Assembly (NCBI RefSeq): GCF_021290985.1
Contig: NZ_JAJOYU010000007.1
Span: forward strand, 93,703 to 157,702
Reading direction: 5' to 3'
DNA length: 64,000 nucleotides
DNA from: Rheinheimera soli
Lineage (GTDB): Bacteria > Pseudomonadota > Gammaproteobacteria > Enterobacterales > Alteromonadaceae
The position numbers and the translations under genes were made by a program. Under the pieces are notes generated by a model, which searched no databases, was not told the DNA's origin, and saw only the letters and a list, made by a program, of their open reading frames with translations. Each line of letters starts with the position of its first letter. Positions within the stretch are counted from its first letter, which is position 1. Of the stretch, positions 1 through 14,571 are shown one piece after another.

Positions 1-466
1 CCGTGGCTGTAGCTGTCTGAATTTTATTCCGGCTAAATACGCCAACCTCACTATTTGTGGAACGACCAAATTCGGAGACTGAACCGACAATTAAAAAATC
101 AGAGCCTGCAGTTTGGACTTGCTCACCTTTGAAGGCGTTTTCACTGATTACTTTATCCAAATCGGCACGCTCAAGCATGATGAACTTGTTAGTTTCAGTA
201 AGACGTGCAGCGAGAATATCCGAGGCTTGTTTCCCCAACCTATCGCCATTCTGCTCCAACAAAAAGGCATTACCCCTTTTTGTTTCATCAGAAAAACGGG
301 CTATTGCCACCACTCGTTTTAACGAGAGTTCAGGAGCTTGGCTAAGCACTGGGCTGATAGCAGGTGTTGCCGTAGACAAAGAATTAACAGAACCACGCGT
401 CGCCGAAGTACAGGCTGTTAAAACAGCCAAACTAAGCAGCACGATAGGGAGTGCAATTTTTTTCAT
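1..466 (-). CDS. CsgG/HfaB-family lipoprotein (N-terminal part, runs off the left edge)
   Basis: This is the N-terminal 155 codons of a leftward gene whose 3' end lies outside the window. It starts with a lipoprotein signal (MKKIALPIVLLSLAVLTAC, lipobox LTAC), then a low-complexity linker. The folded part that follows resembles CsgG: VAIARFSDET, LGKQASDILAARL, FIMLERADLDKV and GSDFLIVGSVSEFGR. In CsgG the family forms an outer-membrane secretion channel for curli. Other family members are general envelope lipoproteins, so curli secretion is not shown here, and no csgB/csgA/csgE/csgF-like gene is in the window. I chose the second of two adjacent ATGs because GAGGA sits 4 bases upstream of it. 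Family call fairly sure, exact role unknown. Confidence 0.75.
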   Translation of the reverse strand, partial: MKKIALPIVLLSLAVLTACTSATRGSVNSLSTATPAISPVLSQAPELSLKRVVAIARFSDETKRGNAFLLEQNGDRLGKQASDILAARLTETNKFIMLERADLDKVISENAFKGEQVQTAGSDFLIVGSVSEFGRSTNSEVGVFSRNKIQTATAT

Positions 467-690
467 CATTTCCTCATGAATTGTAATAAATTCTTAAAAG
501 GTTCAAGAAATTCAATATGCAAGGATAGATAACAACGCAAAAGGCAGGACAAAGAATGATTTAATCCATTAAATCGCAGAAGTTATAACTACACTTGAGT
601 TATCCAAGTATTAGTACCTGAAAGTACTGACTGGACTGTAACTAAAACTATAATTAATTAAAAGACATATGTAAAAATATAACGGCGTAA

Positions 691-725
691 AAACAAAAGG
701 GCACCAATGTTAGCTGATGCCCTTT
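691..725 (-). terminator. Rho-independent terminator for gltBD
   Basis: Perfect 8-bp stem AAAGGGCA/TGCCCTTT with a 14-base loop. Read on the minus strand, the stem is followed by a T-rich tract (TTTTGTTTTT). It lies about 130 bases past the gltD stop and is well placed to end the leftward gltB-gltD transcript. Confidence 0.75.
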
Positions 726-810
726 ATTCACAAATGCTCTCAAAACTCTTAGCCAAAGTAATTGATGTTGCAGCCAGGCGACACTCTTTGGCTTGTATTC
801 GAACGCGATA

Positions 811-830
811 CGGGCGGGGGCAAGCCCCGC
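811..830. repeat. REP-like GC-rich palindrome
   Basis: A compact palindrome, GCGGGGGC-AA-GCCCCGC with one bulged base, lies between the gltD stop and the terminator. Its flanks (cgggc before, accctaca after) and its position just after a gene resemble repetitive extragenic palindromes. Only one clear copy is visible here, so assignment to a repeat family is an inference. Confidence 0.45.
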
Positions 831-857
831 ACCCTACAGCAAGTACGAAGGCTAAAA

Positions 858-6748
<5,891 letters not shown>

Positions 6749-6782
6749 GACTCTTCCTCCAACCTGTCCTGTATAAAATAAA

Positions 6783-6911
6783 TATACCCTTAGTTTATGA
6801 AGCTGCCGCTTGATTAACTGTGCTCTATCGCCCGAATGACATAGCAAGGCTATGTTGGTAAGAGCTCTATTACTGGTCAGTTAGCGTTAACTTCAATAGA
6901 TGCTGGGTAAA
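6783..6911. repeat. ERIC-like palindromic repeat in the gltB leader (copy 1)
   Basis: About 129 bases, starting TATACCCTTAGTTTATGAAG and ending near CTTCAATAGATGCTGGGTAA. It aligns along its length with the element at 51565-51692 read on the opposite strand. Shared blocks are TATACCC, GAAGCTGCCGC, a TCTATCGCCC-like block, and a right end of (G)AACTTCAA with GGGTA. Length, terminal inverted repeats and the central palindrome (ACATAGCAAGGCTATGT) match the ERIC/IRU architecture known from enterobacteria. It ends 35 bases before the gltB ATG on the minus strand, so it is probably transcribed in the gltB leader. Confidence 0.7.
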
Positions 6912-7190
6912 AATGTTAAATTTATGAATTATTATTCTTGTATTTGGCGTTTTTATCCCTGAAAGAAAACAACAGCTCTGCTTTCAGTCAGTTAGGTGGT
7001 CCGCATAGTTGTTTTTATGGCGTTTAGACGTCTATCCATAAATAACCAGTTAGATATACCCAGTTCAGGCAGAAATTGCAAGACCAGTCTGGCGCATTTA
7101 ACCGACTATTTTGTCTGAGGCTGTGAATAAGCAGGTTTGTAATTAAATTACAGAAATAAGGCTTTTTTGTGGCTTTTGGCTAGTGTGGCA
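6912..7190. other. Gene-free region upstream of gltB
   Basis: No reading frame of note. It probably holds the leftward gltBD promoter, but I cannot place it with confidence. A 7-bp hairpin, CTGAAAG/CTTTCAG, sits at 6959-6987. On the minus strand it is followed by GGATAAAAA, which could be a weak attenuator. Confidence 0.4.
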
Positions 7191-7191
7191 G

Positions 7192-7222
7192 AAAAAAAAG
7201 GCCGCTAATGCGGCCTTTTTTT
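7192..7222 (-). terminator. Rho-independent terminator for folE2
   Basis: Perfect stem GGCCGC-TAAT-GCGGCC flanked by an A run on the left and a T run on the right, so it can work in both directions. It lies 30 bases past the folE2 stop and insulates folE2 from the gltB promoter region. Confidence 0.9.
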
Positions 7223-7251
7223 GTAATTTAAACGATATTTTTATGCGGAAC

Positions 7252-8178
7252 TTATGCGTGATAACCGTTTGAAACACCTTTGACTGTCACTGCAACCGCA
7301 TCATGTGCATGCAGAGACTCATAGTGGTTCACCCGCAGCCAAAAATCGTCAAATTCAGACAACTGGTTCAGGGCGTGTTTTAAACGACGGGCTGCATCTT
7401 CGCAGAACATCAGGTTTTGACCATTTAAGCGGGCAAACTCTTGCTCATCAGCGCGTTTAACTGCGGCCTGGACCGGAGTTTGTAGTGCATCTTCAATAGC
7501 ATCTATTAAAGCAATAACAGGGAAGTCAGCCACTTTATTATTCAGCTGTACTTTTATTTCAGCAACAGAGCGCTGGCTGTGTGGTGTAGCCACTATACCC
7601 TGAGTGGTGCCTAACCAGTCTTTGACTTGTTCTGCATTCACTTCTGCGTGACCTGCAAATTTAGCCACAAAAGCTTCCTGAATAAGCTGACGAGCTAAAG
7701 CAGCCGAACAAGGACAAGTTGAAGAGTAAGGCACGTCGACCTTCATCTCTACGCCTAATTTGCCCTCTTTCAGCTGGCCTGTGATAGTCACAGGATAAGC
7801 TTTCCAACCTTGTTTTTCAGTGATCAAAGCTTTACGGCGTAAATGCAGTTCGAAATCAAACTTCACAAAAGCATGAGTACTTAAGTCTTCATGACTGCTG
7901 ATAAACTCGTGCAGCAATTCACTTAAGGTAACAAAGCTCAAACTGGATTCTGTCGACAGCTGATCCAATAACAGATAAAGCCGTGACATATGAATACCTT
8001 TAGCCTTTGGATCTTTTAAGTTCACAAAAGCTTCTACTTTGGCGCTGACCTGGCGTGGTGCTTCGCCTGCCACACTAAACATCAGTGGCAGTTCAATATG
8101 GCTCATGCCAACCCAATCCAAAACACCTTCAGTGGTGGCGGAAGAATGGTTAGCTACATCTGGCATAGTGGTCGGCAT
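7252..8178 (-). CDS. folE2: GTP cyclohydrolase FolE2 (type IB)
   Basis: It converts GTP to 7,8-dihydroneopterin triphosphate, the first step of tetrahydrofolate synthesis and, in many bacteria, of queuosine synthesis; queF lies elsewhere in this window. The type IB signature is present: the metal-binding Cys in [16 protein letters not shown] (about residue 157) and the helix around [12 protein letters not shown]. The frame continues upstream, but I start at [13 protein letters not shown] because TGGAG sits 5 bases before that ATG. That gives 308 aa, normal for the family. In many proteobacteria folE2 is a zinc-starvation (Zur) gene, but I could not recognise a Zur box here. The gene is transcribed alone. 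Confidence 0.95.
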   Translation of the reverse strand: MPTTMPDVANHSSATTEGVLDWVGMSHIELPLMFSVAGEAPRQVSAKVEAFVNLKDPKAKGIHMSRLYLLLDQLSTESSLSFVTLSELLHEFISSHEDLSTHAFVKFDFELHLRRKALITEKQGWKAYPVTITGQLKEGKLGVEMKVDVPYSSTCPCSAALARQLIQEAFVAKFAGHAEVNAEQVKDWLGTTQGIVATPHSQRSVAEIKVQLNNKVADFPVIALIDAIEDALQTPVQAAVKRADEQEFARLNGQNLMFCEDAARRLKHALNQLSEFDDFWLRVNHYESLHAHDAVAVTVKGVSNGYHA

Positions 8179-8364
8179 GAATACTCCAATGTCCGTCAAA
8201 TGCAAAGATTTTCTATCTCCGTCGTTCCTGAAGCCGCAGCATCAATTCGTGGGGGGTAGAGAAAAACCTTGCTGAAAATTTGGCGCACTTTATACCATAT
8301 TTTGCCGCGCGGGCCGGTATAAAATCTGTGCAATATAAGCTGATTTTTTTCGAACAGCTTAAAC

Positions 8365-8405
8365 GAAAAAAGCGAATACCCGACTAAATTTGTCGGATAT
8401 TCGCT
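8365..8405 (-). terminator. Rho-independent terminator for the receptor/transporter/peptidase cluster
   Basis: Long hairpin with arms AGCGAATA-C-CCGAC and GTCGG-A-TATTCGCT and a short loop. On the minus strand it is followed by TTTTTTCG. It lies 45 bases beyond the stop of the iadA-like gene and ends the leftward cluster before folE2. Confidence 0.85.
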
Positions 8406-8449
8406 AAATTGGGATGCAGTCACGGAAAATCAACTCTTAACAGCGGCTT

Positions 8450-9631
8450 TTACTTTTCAAAAGTACCTTTTACCAGCGCCTTGCCGTCTTTTACCAATTG
8501 GCGACCTTTGGCAAAGACATCACGAATTGTTAAATCACTTTTATTCAAAAGCACTAAGTCGGCGTCCATTCCTGCTGCAATACGGCCTTTGTGTTTTAGT
8601 CCAAGCACTGCGGCTGGTGCTGCAGTAATAGCAGTGATTGCATCTGATAAAGGCACCTTATATTCAAGCACGGCCTGGCGAGCCACCTGATATAAAGTTT
8701 GCACCTGGCCTACCTCAAGCCCAACTAATTCTCCATGATCGTTATAGACAGGCAAGCTGGCATTGCCATCTGAGCTTAATGTCAGATTCATTGCCGGAAC
8801 ACCTGCTGCTAAAGCTCTGGCTAAAGCTGCTGCAGCTGCTACTTCCCCATGTTGTAAGTCGTAACTTGTGGTGCTGGTAGTAAAATCAATCACAGCTCCT
8901 GCTTTTGCAAACTCAATACCGGCCTGAAACACAGCCTCATTGCGGTTGATATGAGTTGGGTAGAATTGCGACAATTTAAGCTCTGTACCTTCTACAGCTT
9001 GCCACAATGGTTGTAATAACGACTCACCGCTACCTACATGCACACTGACTACACCGGCTTTGCCTGACAAAATACCACCTACTTTAGCCGCAGCTGCCAC
9101 TTTGCGAATTTCATCTATAGTGGGTTGAGAAGATCGGAAATCGCTGATGGCTATTTCGCCTACTCCGATAAACTTGTCGATTAGGATCAGATCATCGGTG
9201 ATATTACCCATTAAAGTCCGGCACGGAATTTCGTAAGAGCCTGTATGGCAATAGGTGCTGATACCTTCGGTTTCCAAAGCATGAGCTTTGGCCAACAGAT
9301 TAGTTAAAGTTCTGGTGGTTGCGTCTGTGCCCAACACGCCAATAGCAGTGGTGACTCCACCTAAAGTGGCATCTGTTAATTGCATTTCAGGAGTGCGGCT
9401 GGCAAAACCACCTTCACCGCCACCACCAATAAAGTGAACTAACGAATCGACAAAACCTGGCACTAAATAACAATCGCTGGCATCAATCACTTCAACAGGC
9501 AAATTACTGTTGCCTGCAGCAAAATCATGCTGCAATGCTGCTATCTCTGAACCTGCGACTAAAACATCTATTGTGCCCAAATCCGCAGGGCTTATGACAT
9601 GGGCATTTTTAAATAGCTTTACTGCACTCAT
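8450..9631 (-). CDS. iadA: Isoaspartyl dipeptidase-like amidohydrolase with an altered metal motif
   Basis: Amidohydrolase-superfamily protein of 393 aa, closest to IadA, which cleaves beta-aspartyl dipeptides formed when damaged proteins are degraded. Family blocks are present: PGFVDSLVHFIGGGGEGG, TGSYEIPCRT, HVGSGE (His198), PTHINRN (His227) and TLSSDGN (Asp288). The usual His-x-His near the N terminus (His68/His70 in E. coli) reads Leu64-Val-His66 here, from codons TTA GTT CAC. The common SDHRS block reads SDFRS. Glu159 lies near the bridging lysine position of E. coli IadA. Ligand numbering for E. coli is from memory. It starts 9 bases after the transporter stop with a good AAGGA site. 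Family sure; activity on isoaspartyl peptides uncertain. Confidence 0.8.
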   Translation of the reverse strand: MSAVKLFKNAHVISPADLGTIDVLVAGSEIAALQHDFAAGNSNLPVEVIDASDCYLVPGFVDSLVHFIGGGGEGGFASRTPEMQLTDATLGGVTTAIGVLGTDATTRTLTNLLAKAHALETEGISTYCHTGSYEIPCRTLMGNITDDLILIDKFIGVGEIAISDFRSSQPTIDEIRKVAAAAKVGGILSGKAGVVSVHVGSGESLLQPLWQAVEGTELKLSQFYPTHINRNEAVFQAGIEFAKAGAVIDFTTSTTSYDLQHGEVAAAAALARALAAGVPAMNLTLSSDGNASLPVYNDHGELVGLEVGQVQTLYQVARQAVLEYKVPLSDAITAITAAPAAVLGLKHKGRIAAGMDADLVLLNKSDLTIRDVFAKGRQLVKDGKALVKGTFEK

Positions 9632-9640
9632 TTTATGTCC

Positions 9641-11122
9641 TTATTGATAACCAATGGCGACTGCGACCAGCACTGCTGTACTTGCAAGAGCGAAAAGCCA
9701 GAGCTGCAAACGCCAGGCAAACTTTGCCCATAACATCCAGTCAACCCGCACTACACCCAGGCAACCAATTAAAGAAGCGGAAGTGGGCACTATGCAGTTG
9801 GTTAAACCATCACCTAATTGAAAAGCTAAAACTGCTATTTGGCGCGACACGCCAACCAAATCAGCCAAAGGCGCAACTAATGGCATAGTTAAAGCAGCCT
9901 GGCCTGAACCTGAGGTAACAAAGAAGTTAAACACCGATTGGAAAATCAACATAAACCAGGCTGAAGCATAAACTGAGAAACCATCAAAGCTGCTACCAGC
10001 ATAGTGCAGCACAGTATTCAATACTGAAGGCTCTGTGGCATTGTCGCCCCCCAGCAGCAGCACTATGCCTTTCGCCATACCCACTATCATTGCGGCAGGT
10101 AATAATTCTGCTGCACCTTGTTTAAAGGCGTCAGCAGCTCCATTCACAGTCATCCGTTTGCCAACAATACCTAAAATGGCTGTGGCTATACCTAAAGCAA
10201 AAAACTGAGTGGCAATTTCAGGAATATAATAACCACGGGCCACTACGCCCCAAATCACCCAAGTGATACCGGCGACAAAGAGCAATAAAATGGCAGCATC
10301 TAAGGTACCGAAGCTAGTGCTTTGTTGTTCTTGCTGTTGGGCGCGCAGTTTTTGATCTGATGCAAAACTGACAGAAAGCTCTGGGTTCTTCTTGATTTTT
10401 CTGGCATAACGCATGGTGAAAATAATGCCAAACAAGGTGAAAACTGCCCAAAGTGCAACGCGATATTCGGTGCCTGACATAGGGGGTAATCCCGCTATAC
10501 CCTGAGCTATAGCCACACTGAATGGATTCATCCAGGAGGTTGCAAAACCAATCTGAGTGGCGATGTAAGTAACCAGCACAGTGGTAATAGCGTCGTAGCC
10601 TAAAGCCAGCATCAAAGGCAGCAGCACAATACAAAAGGCGATGGCTTCTTCACCCATGCCAAAAACTGCACCACCTAAAGAAAACAGCAAAAACATTAAA
10701 GGTATAAATAAATAATCTATATCTTTGGTTTTGGCTATTAATGCCAGAATACCGTTGTTAACAGCTCCTGTTTTCATAATGATGCCAAAGGCACCACCTG
10801 TCAGCAGAATAAAGGCTATCACGCCTATAGCTGCGCCCATTTTGTCGCCAGAGACCATGCCTTCAAAGGCATAGTTTAAAAAGCCAATCTGACCGCCTTC
10901 ACCAAACAAAGGCACTGCTTTGTTTTGTTCCTCAGCAAACTGGAAGCTGTTTGGGTCAATGCGGGCTTTAACAGTTTCACCTGCGGCGTTTAGGGTTTCC
11001 GGTAACATCTGAAAATAACCAGCCGGAATAAGGTGGGACGCAATAGCTGCGGCTATCATCACAAAAAAAAGTATGACAAAAGCGTCCGGCATGCTGACCG
11101 GTTTTTTGCTTGTAACTTGCAT
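9641..11122 (-). CDS. YfcC-family inner-membrane transporter
   Basis: A 493-aa integral membrane protein with about 12 hydrophobic segments, for example AFVILFFVMIAAAIASHLIP near the N terminus and LWLFALASTAVLVAVAIGYQ at the C terminus. The conserved stretches GGAFGIIMKTGAVNNGI, GMGEEAIAF, TSWMNPFSVAIAQGIAGLP and NFFVTSGSGQAAL are typical of the YfcC/DcuC-like ion-transporter family. Members are thought to carry carboxylates, amino acids or small peptides. The substrate here is inferred only from context: it sits between an outer-membrane receptor gene and the iadA-like peptidase gene, 9 bases before the latter. AGGTAAA precedes the ATG. Confidence 0.85.
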   Translation of the reverse strand: MQVTSKKPVSMPDAFVILFFVMIAAAIASHLIPAGYFQMLPETLNAAGETVKARIDPNSFQFAEEQNKAVPLFGEGGQIGFLNYAFEGMVSGDKMGAAIGVIAFILLTGGAFGIIMKTGAVNNGILALIAKTKDIDYLFIPLMFLLFSLGGAVFGMGEEAIAFCIVLLPLMLALGYDAITTVLVTYIATQIGFATSWMNPFSVAIAQGIAGLPPMSGTEYRVALWAVFTLFGIIFTMRYARKIKKNPELSVSFASDQKLRAQQQEQQSTSFGTLDAAILLLFVAGITWVIWGVVARGYYIPEIATQFFALGIATAILGIVGKRMTVNGAADAFKQGAAELLPAAMIVGMAKGIVLLLGGDNATEPSVLNTVLHYAGSSFDGFSVYASAWFMLIFQSVFNFFVTSGSGQAALTMPLVAPLADLVGVSRQIAVLAFQLGDGLTNCIVPTSASLIGCLGVVRVDWMLWAKFAWRLQLWLFALASTAVLVAVAIGYQ

Positions 11123-11142
11123 GAGATTTACCTGTTAAATGC

Positions 11143-11163
11143 AGCCGGGCTAAAAGCCCGGCT
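11143..11163. other. Hairpin between receptor and transporter genes
   Basis: Perfect 9-bp palindrome AGCCGGGCT-AAA-AGCCCGGCT in the 64-base gap between the TonB-dependent receptor and the yfcC-like gene. Neither strand has a T run after it, so it is not a classical terminator. It may be a processing or partial-termination site, or a 3'-end stabiliser that lowers downstream expression relative to the receptor. Confidence 0.5.
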
Positions 11164-11186
11164 TCTATTATTCGCTTCGCGTGCTG

Positions 11187-14099
11187 TTAAAACTTGTGGC
11201 TTAGTGCAATACGGAAGCTACGACCTAAAGCATCATGGTTAATAGAATCAAAACCACGGCTTGAACCATAAGCTGTTGGTGGATCCCGATCAAACAGATT
11301 GTCGATATTAAAGCTGATCGTGGTTTGGGCAAAATCATATCCCAAATTCATTCGCCATGTAGTCCAGGACGAGACCTGACGGGTTCCATCTGCGTTTAAT
11401 TGACCTAATTCATCCAGCTCGTCCAGTTCACGGCCACGCAGTCCTTCAATATCATCTTCATAGGAATCCGTGTAATTCGCCGAAATGCTGCTGAAAAAAT
11501 CACCTCTTGACCAGCTAAAACGCACGCCAGCTACAGTTTCAGGGTAACGCCAGGTACCAATCAGCTCTTCGATTTCATCAGAGCCTGCTTTATTGCGCTC
11601 AAAAGACAAATAATGGGTGGCATCCAGGCTCAGGCCGAAGGTTCCAACTTCAGTATCAAATCTGTGGTCGTATGCCAGATCTATACCGCTGACAGTTTGC
11701 TGACCGGTATTTTCCAGCAGCAATACGTGGTCACGGAACAGTGGTAACTCAGCAAAACGTGGGTCGTCGTACTCTACCCAGGCATCCAGTATTTCTGTCA
11801 TATTGGCGCCGTCTTGTTCAATAGTCAGACCTGCGTTGTCTGTTACATCACAAAGGGCTTCATCAAAAGAAATACCCTGACTACCTTCAGGTACTAAACC
11901 ACAATGGCGTAAAGAAGCATCCCCAATAGCGCGTGCCAGAACACCAGTCATATTGGTATCGACCAGATTTTCATGTTCAAAGCGCCAGTAATCCACTGTT
12001 AATGTGCTGTTTTCCGACAAGCTCAAAGCAAAACCCAAACTGATGGAGTCAGACTCTTCAGCCTGCAGTTGTGGGTTACCCAACTCCAGCACATTGTTGC
12101 TACGTTCATCACCAAAACCTTCGCAGAATAAATCTGCAACTGCCTGGTTAGCGCCACAATCAAAACTTGCTGTGGTGGTTCTGAGTTTTACTCCGGCCTG
12201 AGTTAACGAAGGTGCACGGAAGGACGTGGCGTAAGAAGCTCTGACGATCAGCTCTTCTACGGGACGGTAACTAAAGCCAATTTTTGGGTTAAAGGTGCCG
12301 CCAAAATCATCAAAGTGATCATAACGTGCAGCAAGCTGCATATCTAAAGTACTGGCCAGTGGCACATTAAATTCAGAGAATGCCGCCCACTGGGTACGTT
12401 CTGCAGCAGACAAACTTGAACCAAAACCAAAAACATCGACCAGATAACCGTTTTCAGCGCGTGCTATTGCATTGTCTGAAGGAGTATCCGTGATTTTTTC
12501 TTTACGAATTTCAAGGCCAAAAGCAGAGCTAATAACGCCATCGTTAAATTCCATTAAATCGCCATTAAAACGCGCATCCCAACCTAGTACAGTACTTTTA
12601 CCTTTGCGGTTTGGCATTTCCTGCGCAAGCGCCAGCAAAGCTTCGTTGCTGCTATCGTTTTGCAGGAAAGGGTTATAGATAGCGCCTAAAGAGCCGCTGC
12701 TGCAACTTAAGCTATCGTTGTCAGCGTCATAGCTGGCAATAGTGCCGTTAGAGCAAAGCTCGCCTGCTAAAGCGGCGTGGTATTTATATCTGTTGTAAAC
12801 GCCTTTAGTGGCAACCTGATCAGATTTTGATTCAGAGTAAATAACAGCCGACTCCCAACCCCAATCACCCACTGAACCTGATAAAGCACTGACTAAACGC
12901 AGCGCGTCTGTTTCCACTTCTATAGTGCGTGGTGTGCCAAAACGGGCATCAAAAGCAAAACCATAAAGCTCGCGGCCAGCGACTGTATCAAAAGGGTCTA
13001 TATACAATTGATCGAGTAACTCATCACGAAGGGCTGGGCCAAAAATATCCAGAGTGCTTTCGTCTGCATAAGGGCCTTCACTGTCATCCAGTTGATTAAT
13101 AGGAGCTGGGCTTGAGAGGGCGACAGATTTGGTATTGCTGAAAAACACATCGGTATTCCAGCTGATGTCGCCAAAATCTTTCTGGAAAATAGCTCCAGTG
13201 GAGTAACTGGTTAAATCTGAGTTCAGTTGGTCGTCTTCATTCGGATAATAAGCGCAAATTTCTTCACCAAACTCTGTAGTCACAAGCTCGGTAGCGCAGC
13301 CTGGCGTAGCCAGTTCATTGCCAGAGCGTACAGAGTTGTAATAAATATTGGGTGTGTTTTTTGGCAGGTAAGAGTACGAACTTTGTAGCAGGGGAGAGCG
13401 GGTAAACTCTCTGTCCTGAGCGCTAAAAGCGTTACGGTCAAGATAATCAGCGAATACAGTTAGTTGACCACCAGCGACTTGCTGGCCAAACACCAGATTC
13501 AGGTTACGGCGGCTCTCATCACTGGACGCCGCACTGTCACCATAAGAGGCATTAAGCTCCATGCCTTCATAATCTTTTTTCAGTATGTAGTTAATCACAC
13601 CAGCTACAGCATCTGCCCCGTAGATGGCCGAAGCGCCTGTGGCTAATACTTCAATACGTTCAATAGCAGCTAAAGGAATGCTGTTTACATCAACAAAGTT
13701 CTGAGTGCCTGCAGCAAATGAACTGGCAGCAACACGGCGGCCGTTAATCAGCGTCAAAGTGGAAGCCGGGCCTAAACCACGCAATGAGGCTGCTGCCTGA
13801 CCTGCTGGTGTTGACGTTGAGGTTGCACCACTTTCACTGGTGGAAAAGGTGCCGTCACCGCCTCTCAATTGACCTACGTCTTTCAATAAATCAAAAATAC
13901 TATTGGCGCCGGATTTTTTAATATCGTCACTGCTGATCACGACCAGCGGCTGAGCACCCTCTAAATCAACCCCCTTGAGGCGGGAGCCTGTGACTTCGAT
14001 TTTTTCTATTGAATCGTTTTCAGTTGTAGTTTCAGTTTGAGCAGATACGGAAAAGCAGCAAGCCGCAACGGCCAGCGAAAGCATAGATGGTTTAAACAT
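11187..14099 (-). CDS. TonB-dependent outer-membrane receptor
   Basis: A 970-aa outer-membrane active transporter. A signal peptide (MFKPSMLSLAVAACCFSVSA, cut before QTETT) is followed by a TonB-box-like IEKIEVTGSRLKG. The plug domain (about residues 45-175) holds SLRGLGPASTLTLINGRR, NSIPLAAIERIEVL and GASAIYGADAVAGVINYI. The beta-barrel ends in FRIALSHKF with a terminal Phe, as barrel assembly by Bam requires. The long GSRLKG-type plug is common in receptors of Alteromonadales and Xanthomonadales that take up peptides or sugars. Co-orientation with a YfcC transporter and an IadA-like peptidase suggests a peptide substrate (inference). No Fur box was recognised upstream. Confidence 0.92.
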   Translation of the reverse strand: MFKPSMLSLAVAACCFSVSAQTETTTENDSIEKIEVTGSRLKGVDLEGAQPLVVISSDDIKKSGANSIFDLLKDVGQLRGGDGTFSTSESGATSTSTPAGQAAASLRGLGPASTLTLINGRRVAASSFAAGTQNFVDVNSIPLAAIERIEVLATGASAIYGADAVAGVINYILKKDYEGMELNASYGDSAASSDESRRNLNLVFGQQVAGGQLTVFADYLDRNAFSAQDREFTRSPLLQSSYSYLPKNTPNIYYNSVRSGNELATPGCATELVTTEFGEEICAYYPNEDDQLNSDLTSYSTGAIFQKDFGDISWNTDVFFSNTKSVALSSPAPINQLDDSEGPYADESTLDIFGPALRDELLDQLYIDPFDTVAGRELYGFAFDARFGTPRTIEVETDALRLVSALSGSVGDWGWESAVIYSESKSDQVATKGVYNRYKYHAALAGELCSNGTIASYDADNDSLSCSSGSLGAIYNPFLQNDSSNEALLALAQEMPNRKGKSTVLGWDARFNGDLMEFNDGVISSAFGLEIRKEKITDTPSDNAIARAENGYLVDVFGFGSSLSAAERTQWAAFSEFNVPLASTLDMQLAARYDHFDDFGGTFNPKIGFSYRPVEELIVRASYATSFRAPSLTQAGVKLRTTTASFDCGANQAVADLFCEGFGDERSNNVLELGNPQLQAEESDSISLGFALSLSENSTLTVDYWRFEHENLVDTNMTGVLARAIGDASLRHCGLVPEGSQGISFDEALCDVTDNAGLTIEQDGANMTEILDAWVEYDDPRFAELPLFRDHVLLLENTGQQTVSGIDLAYDHRFDTEVGTFGLSLDATHYLSFERNKAGSDEIEELIGTWRYPETVAGVRFSWSRGDFFSSISANYTDSYEDDIEGLRGRELDELDELGQLNADGTRQVSSWTTWRMNLGYDFAQTTISFNIDNLFDRDPPTAYGSSRGFDSINHDALGRSFRIALSHKF

Positions 14100-14571
14100 T
14101 TTTTATTACCTGTTGCTTCATTACAGCACTGTCTGCTCTGGCAACCGGGTTGCAGAGTGATATTCAGCAGGCTGTTAATTGTTATGGTTTAGTTTTAAAT
14201 AGCAAAACACCCAGCAATGAGCTGGTGGTTTGGCTACTCGTTAAACCACTCCGACAGGTAGTAGGACGAGTAGTAATATGTTGAGAGCGAAACCGCTTTT
14301 TTAAGCATATTACTTTGCAGATGATTAAATTCAGATGGCTTTAAGATTTAACCGCTCTGTCATCTTCTGTCAATCATTCTTCGTTAGTAAAAACGATATC
14401 TGGTTGAAAAACACTCAATACCCCAGGTTTTTACCTGTTTTGGCTCAGCCGACAACAAAATTTAGCAGGACAAAAAGCTGCAGGATCTGGCAGACTTGCT
14501 GAACTAAAAGCAACAATACTTTTCGGGTAGCTTACCCCTTGTTGTGAAGAATTTATTTTCAAAGGCAGATA
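14100..14571. promoter_or_regulatory. Divergent regulatory region between the receptor gene and arcB
   Basis: 472 bases with no gene. It must hold the leftward promoter of the TonB-receptor cluster and the rightward promoter of arcB. Visible structure: GTGGTTT/AAACCAC (about 14226-14252) and ACTCGT/ACGAGT (about 14237-14272) inverted repeats that overlap, so they could form alternative hairpins in the receptor leader. I could not assign a known operator or sigma-70 promoter with confidence. Confidence 0.4.

Noticed and set aside
57..479. Rightward 140-codon reading frame at the left edge
   Set aside because: It is antisense to the CsgG-type lipoprotein gene, which has a lipobox, a ribosome site and family motifs on the minus strand.
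8196..8423. Leftward 75-codon frame upstream of folE2
   Set aside because: It overlaps the terminator hairpin of the iadA-like gene and the folE2 promoter region, and has no protein-like features.
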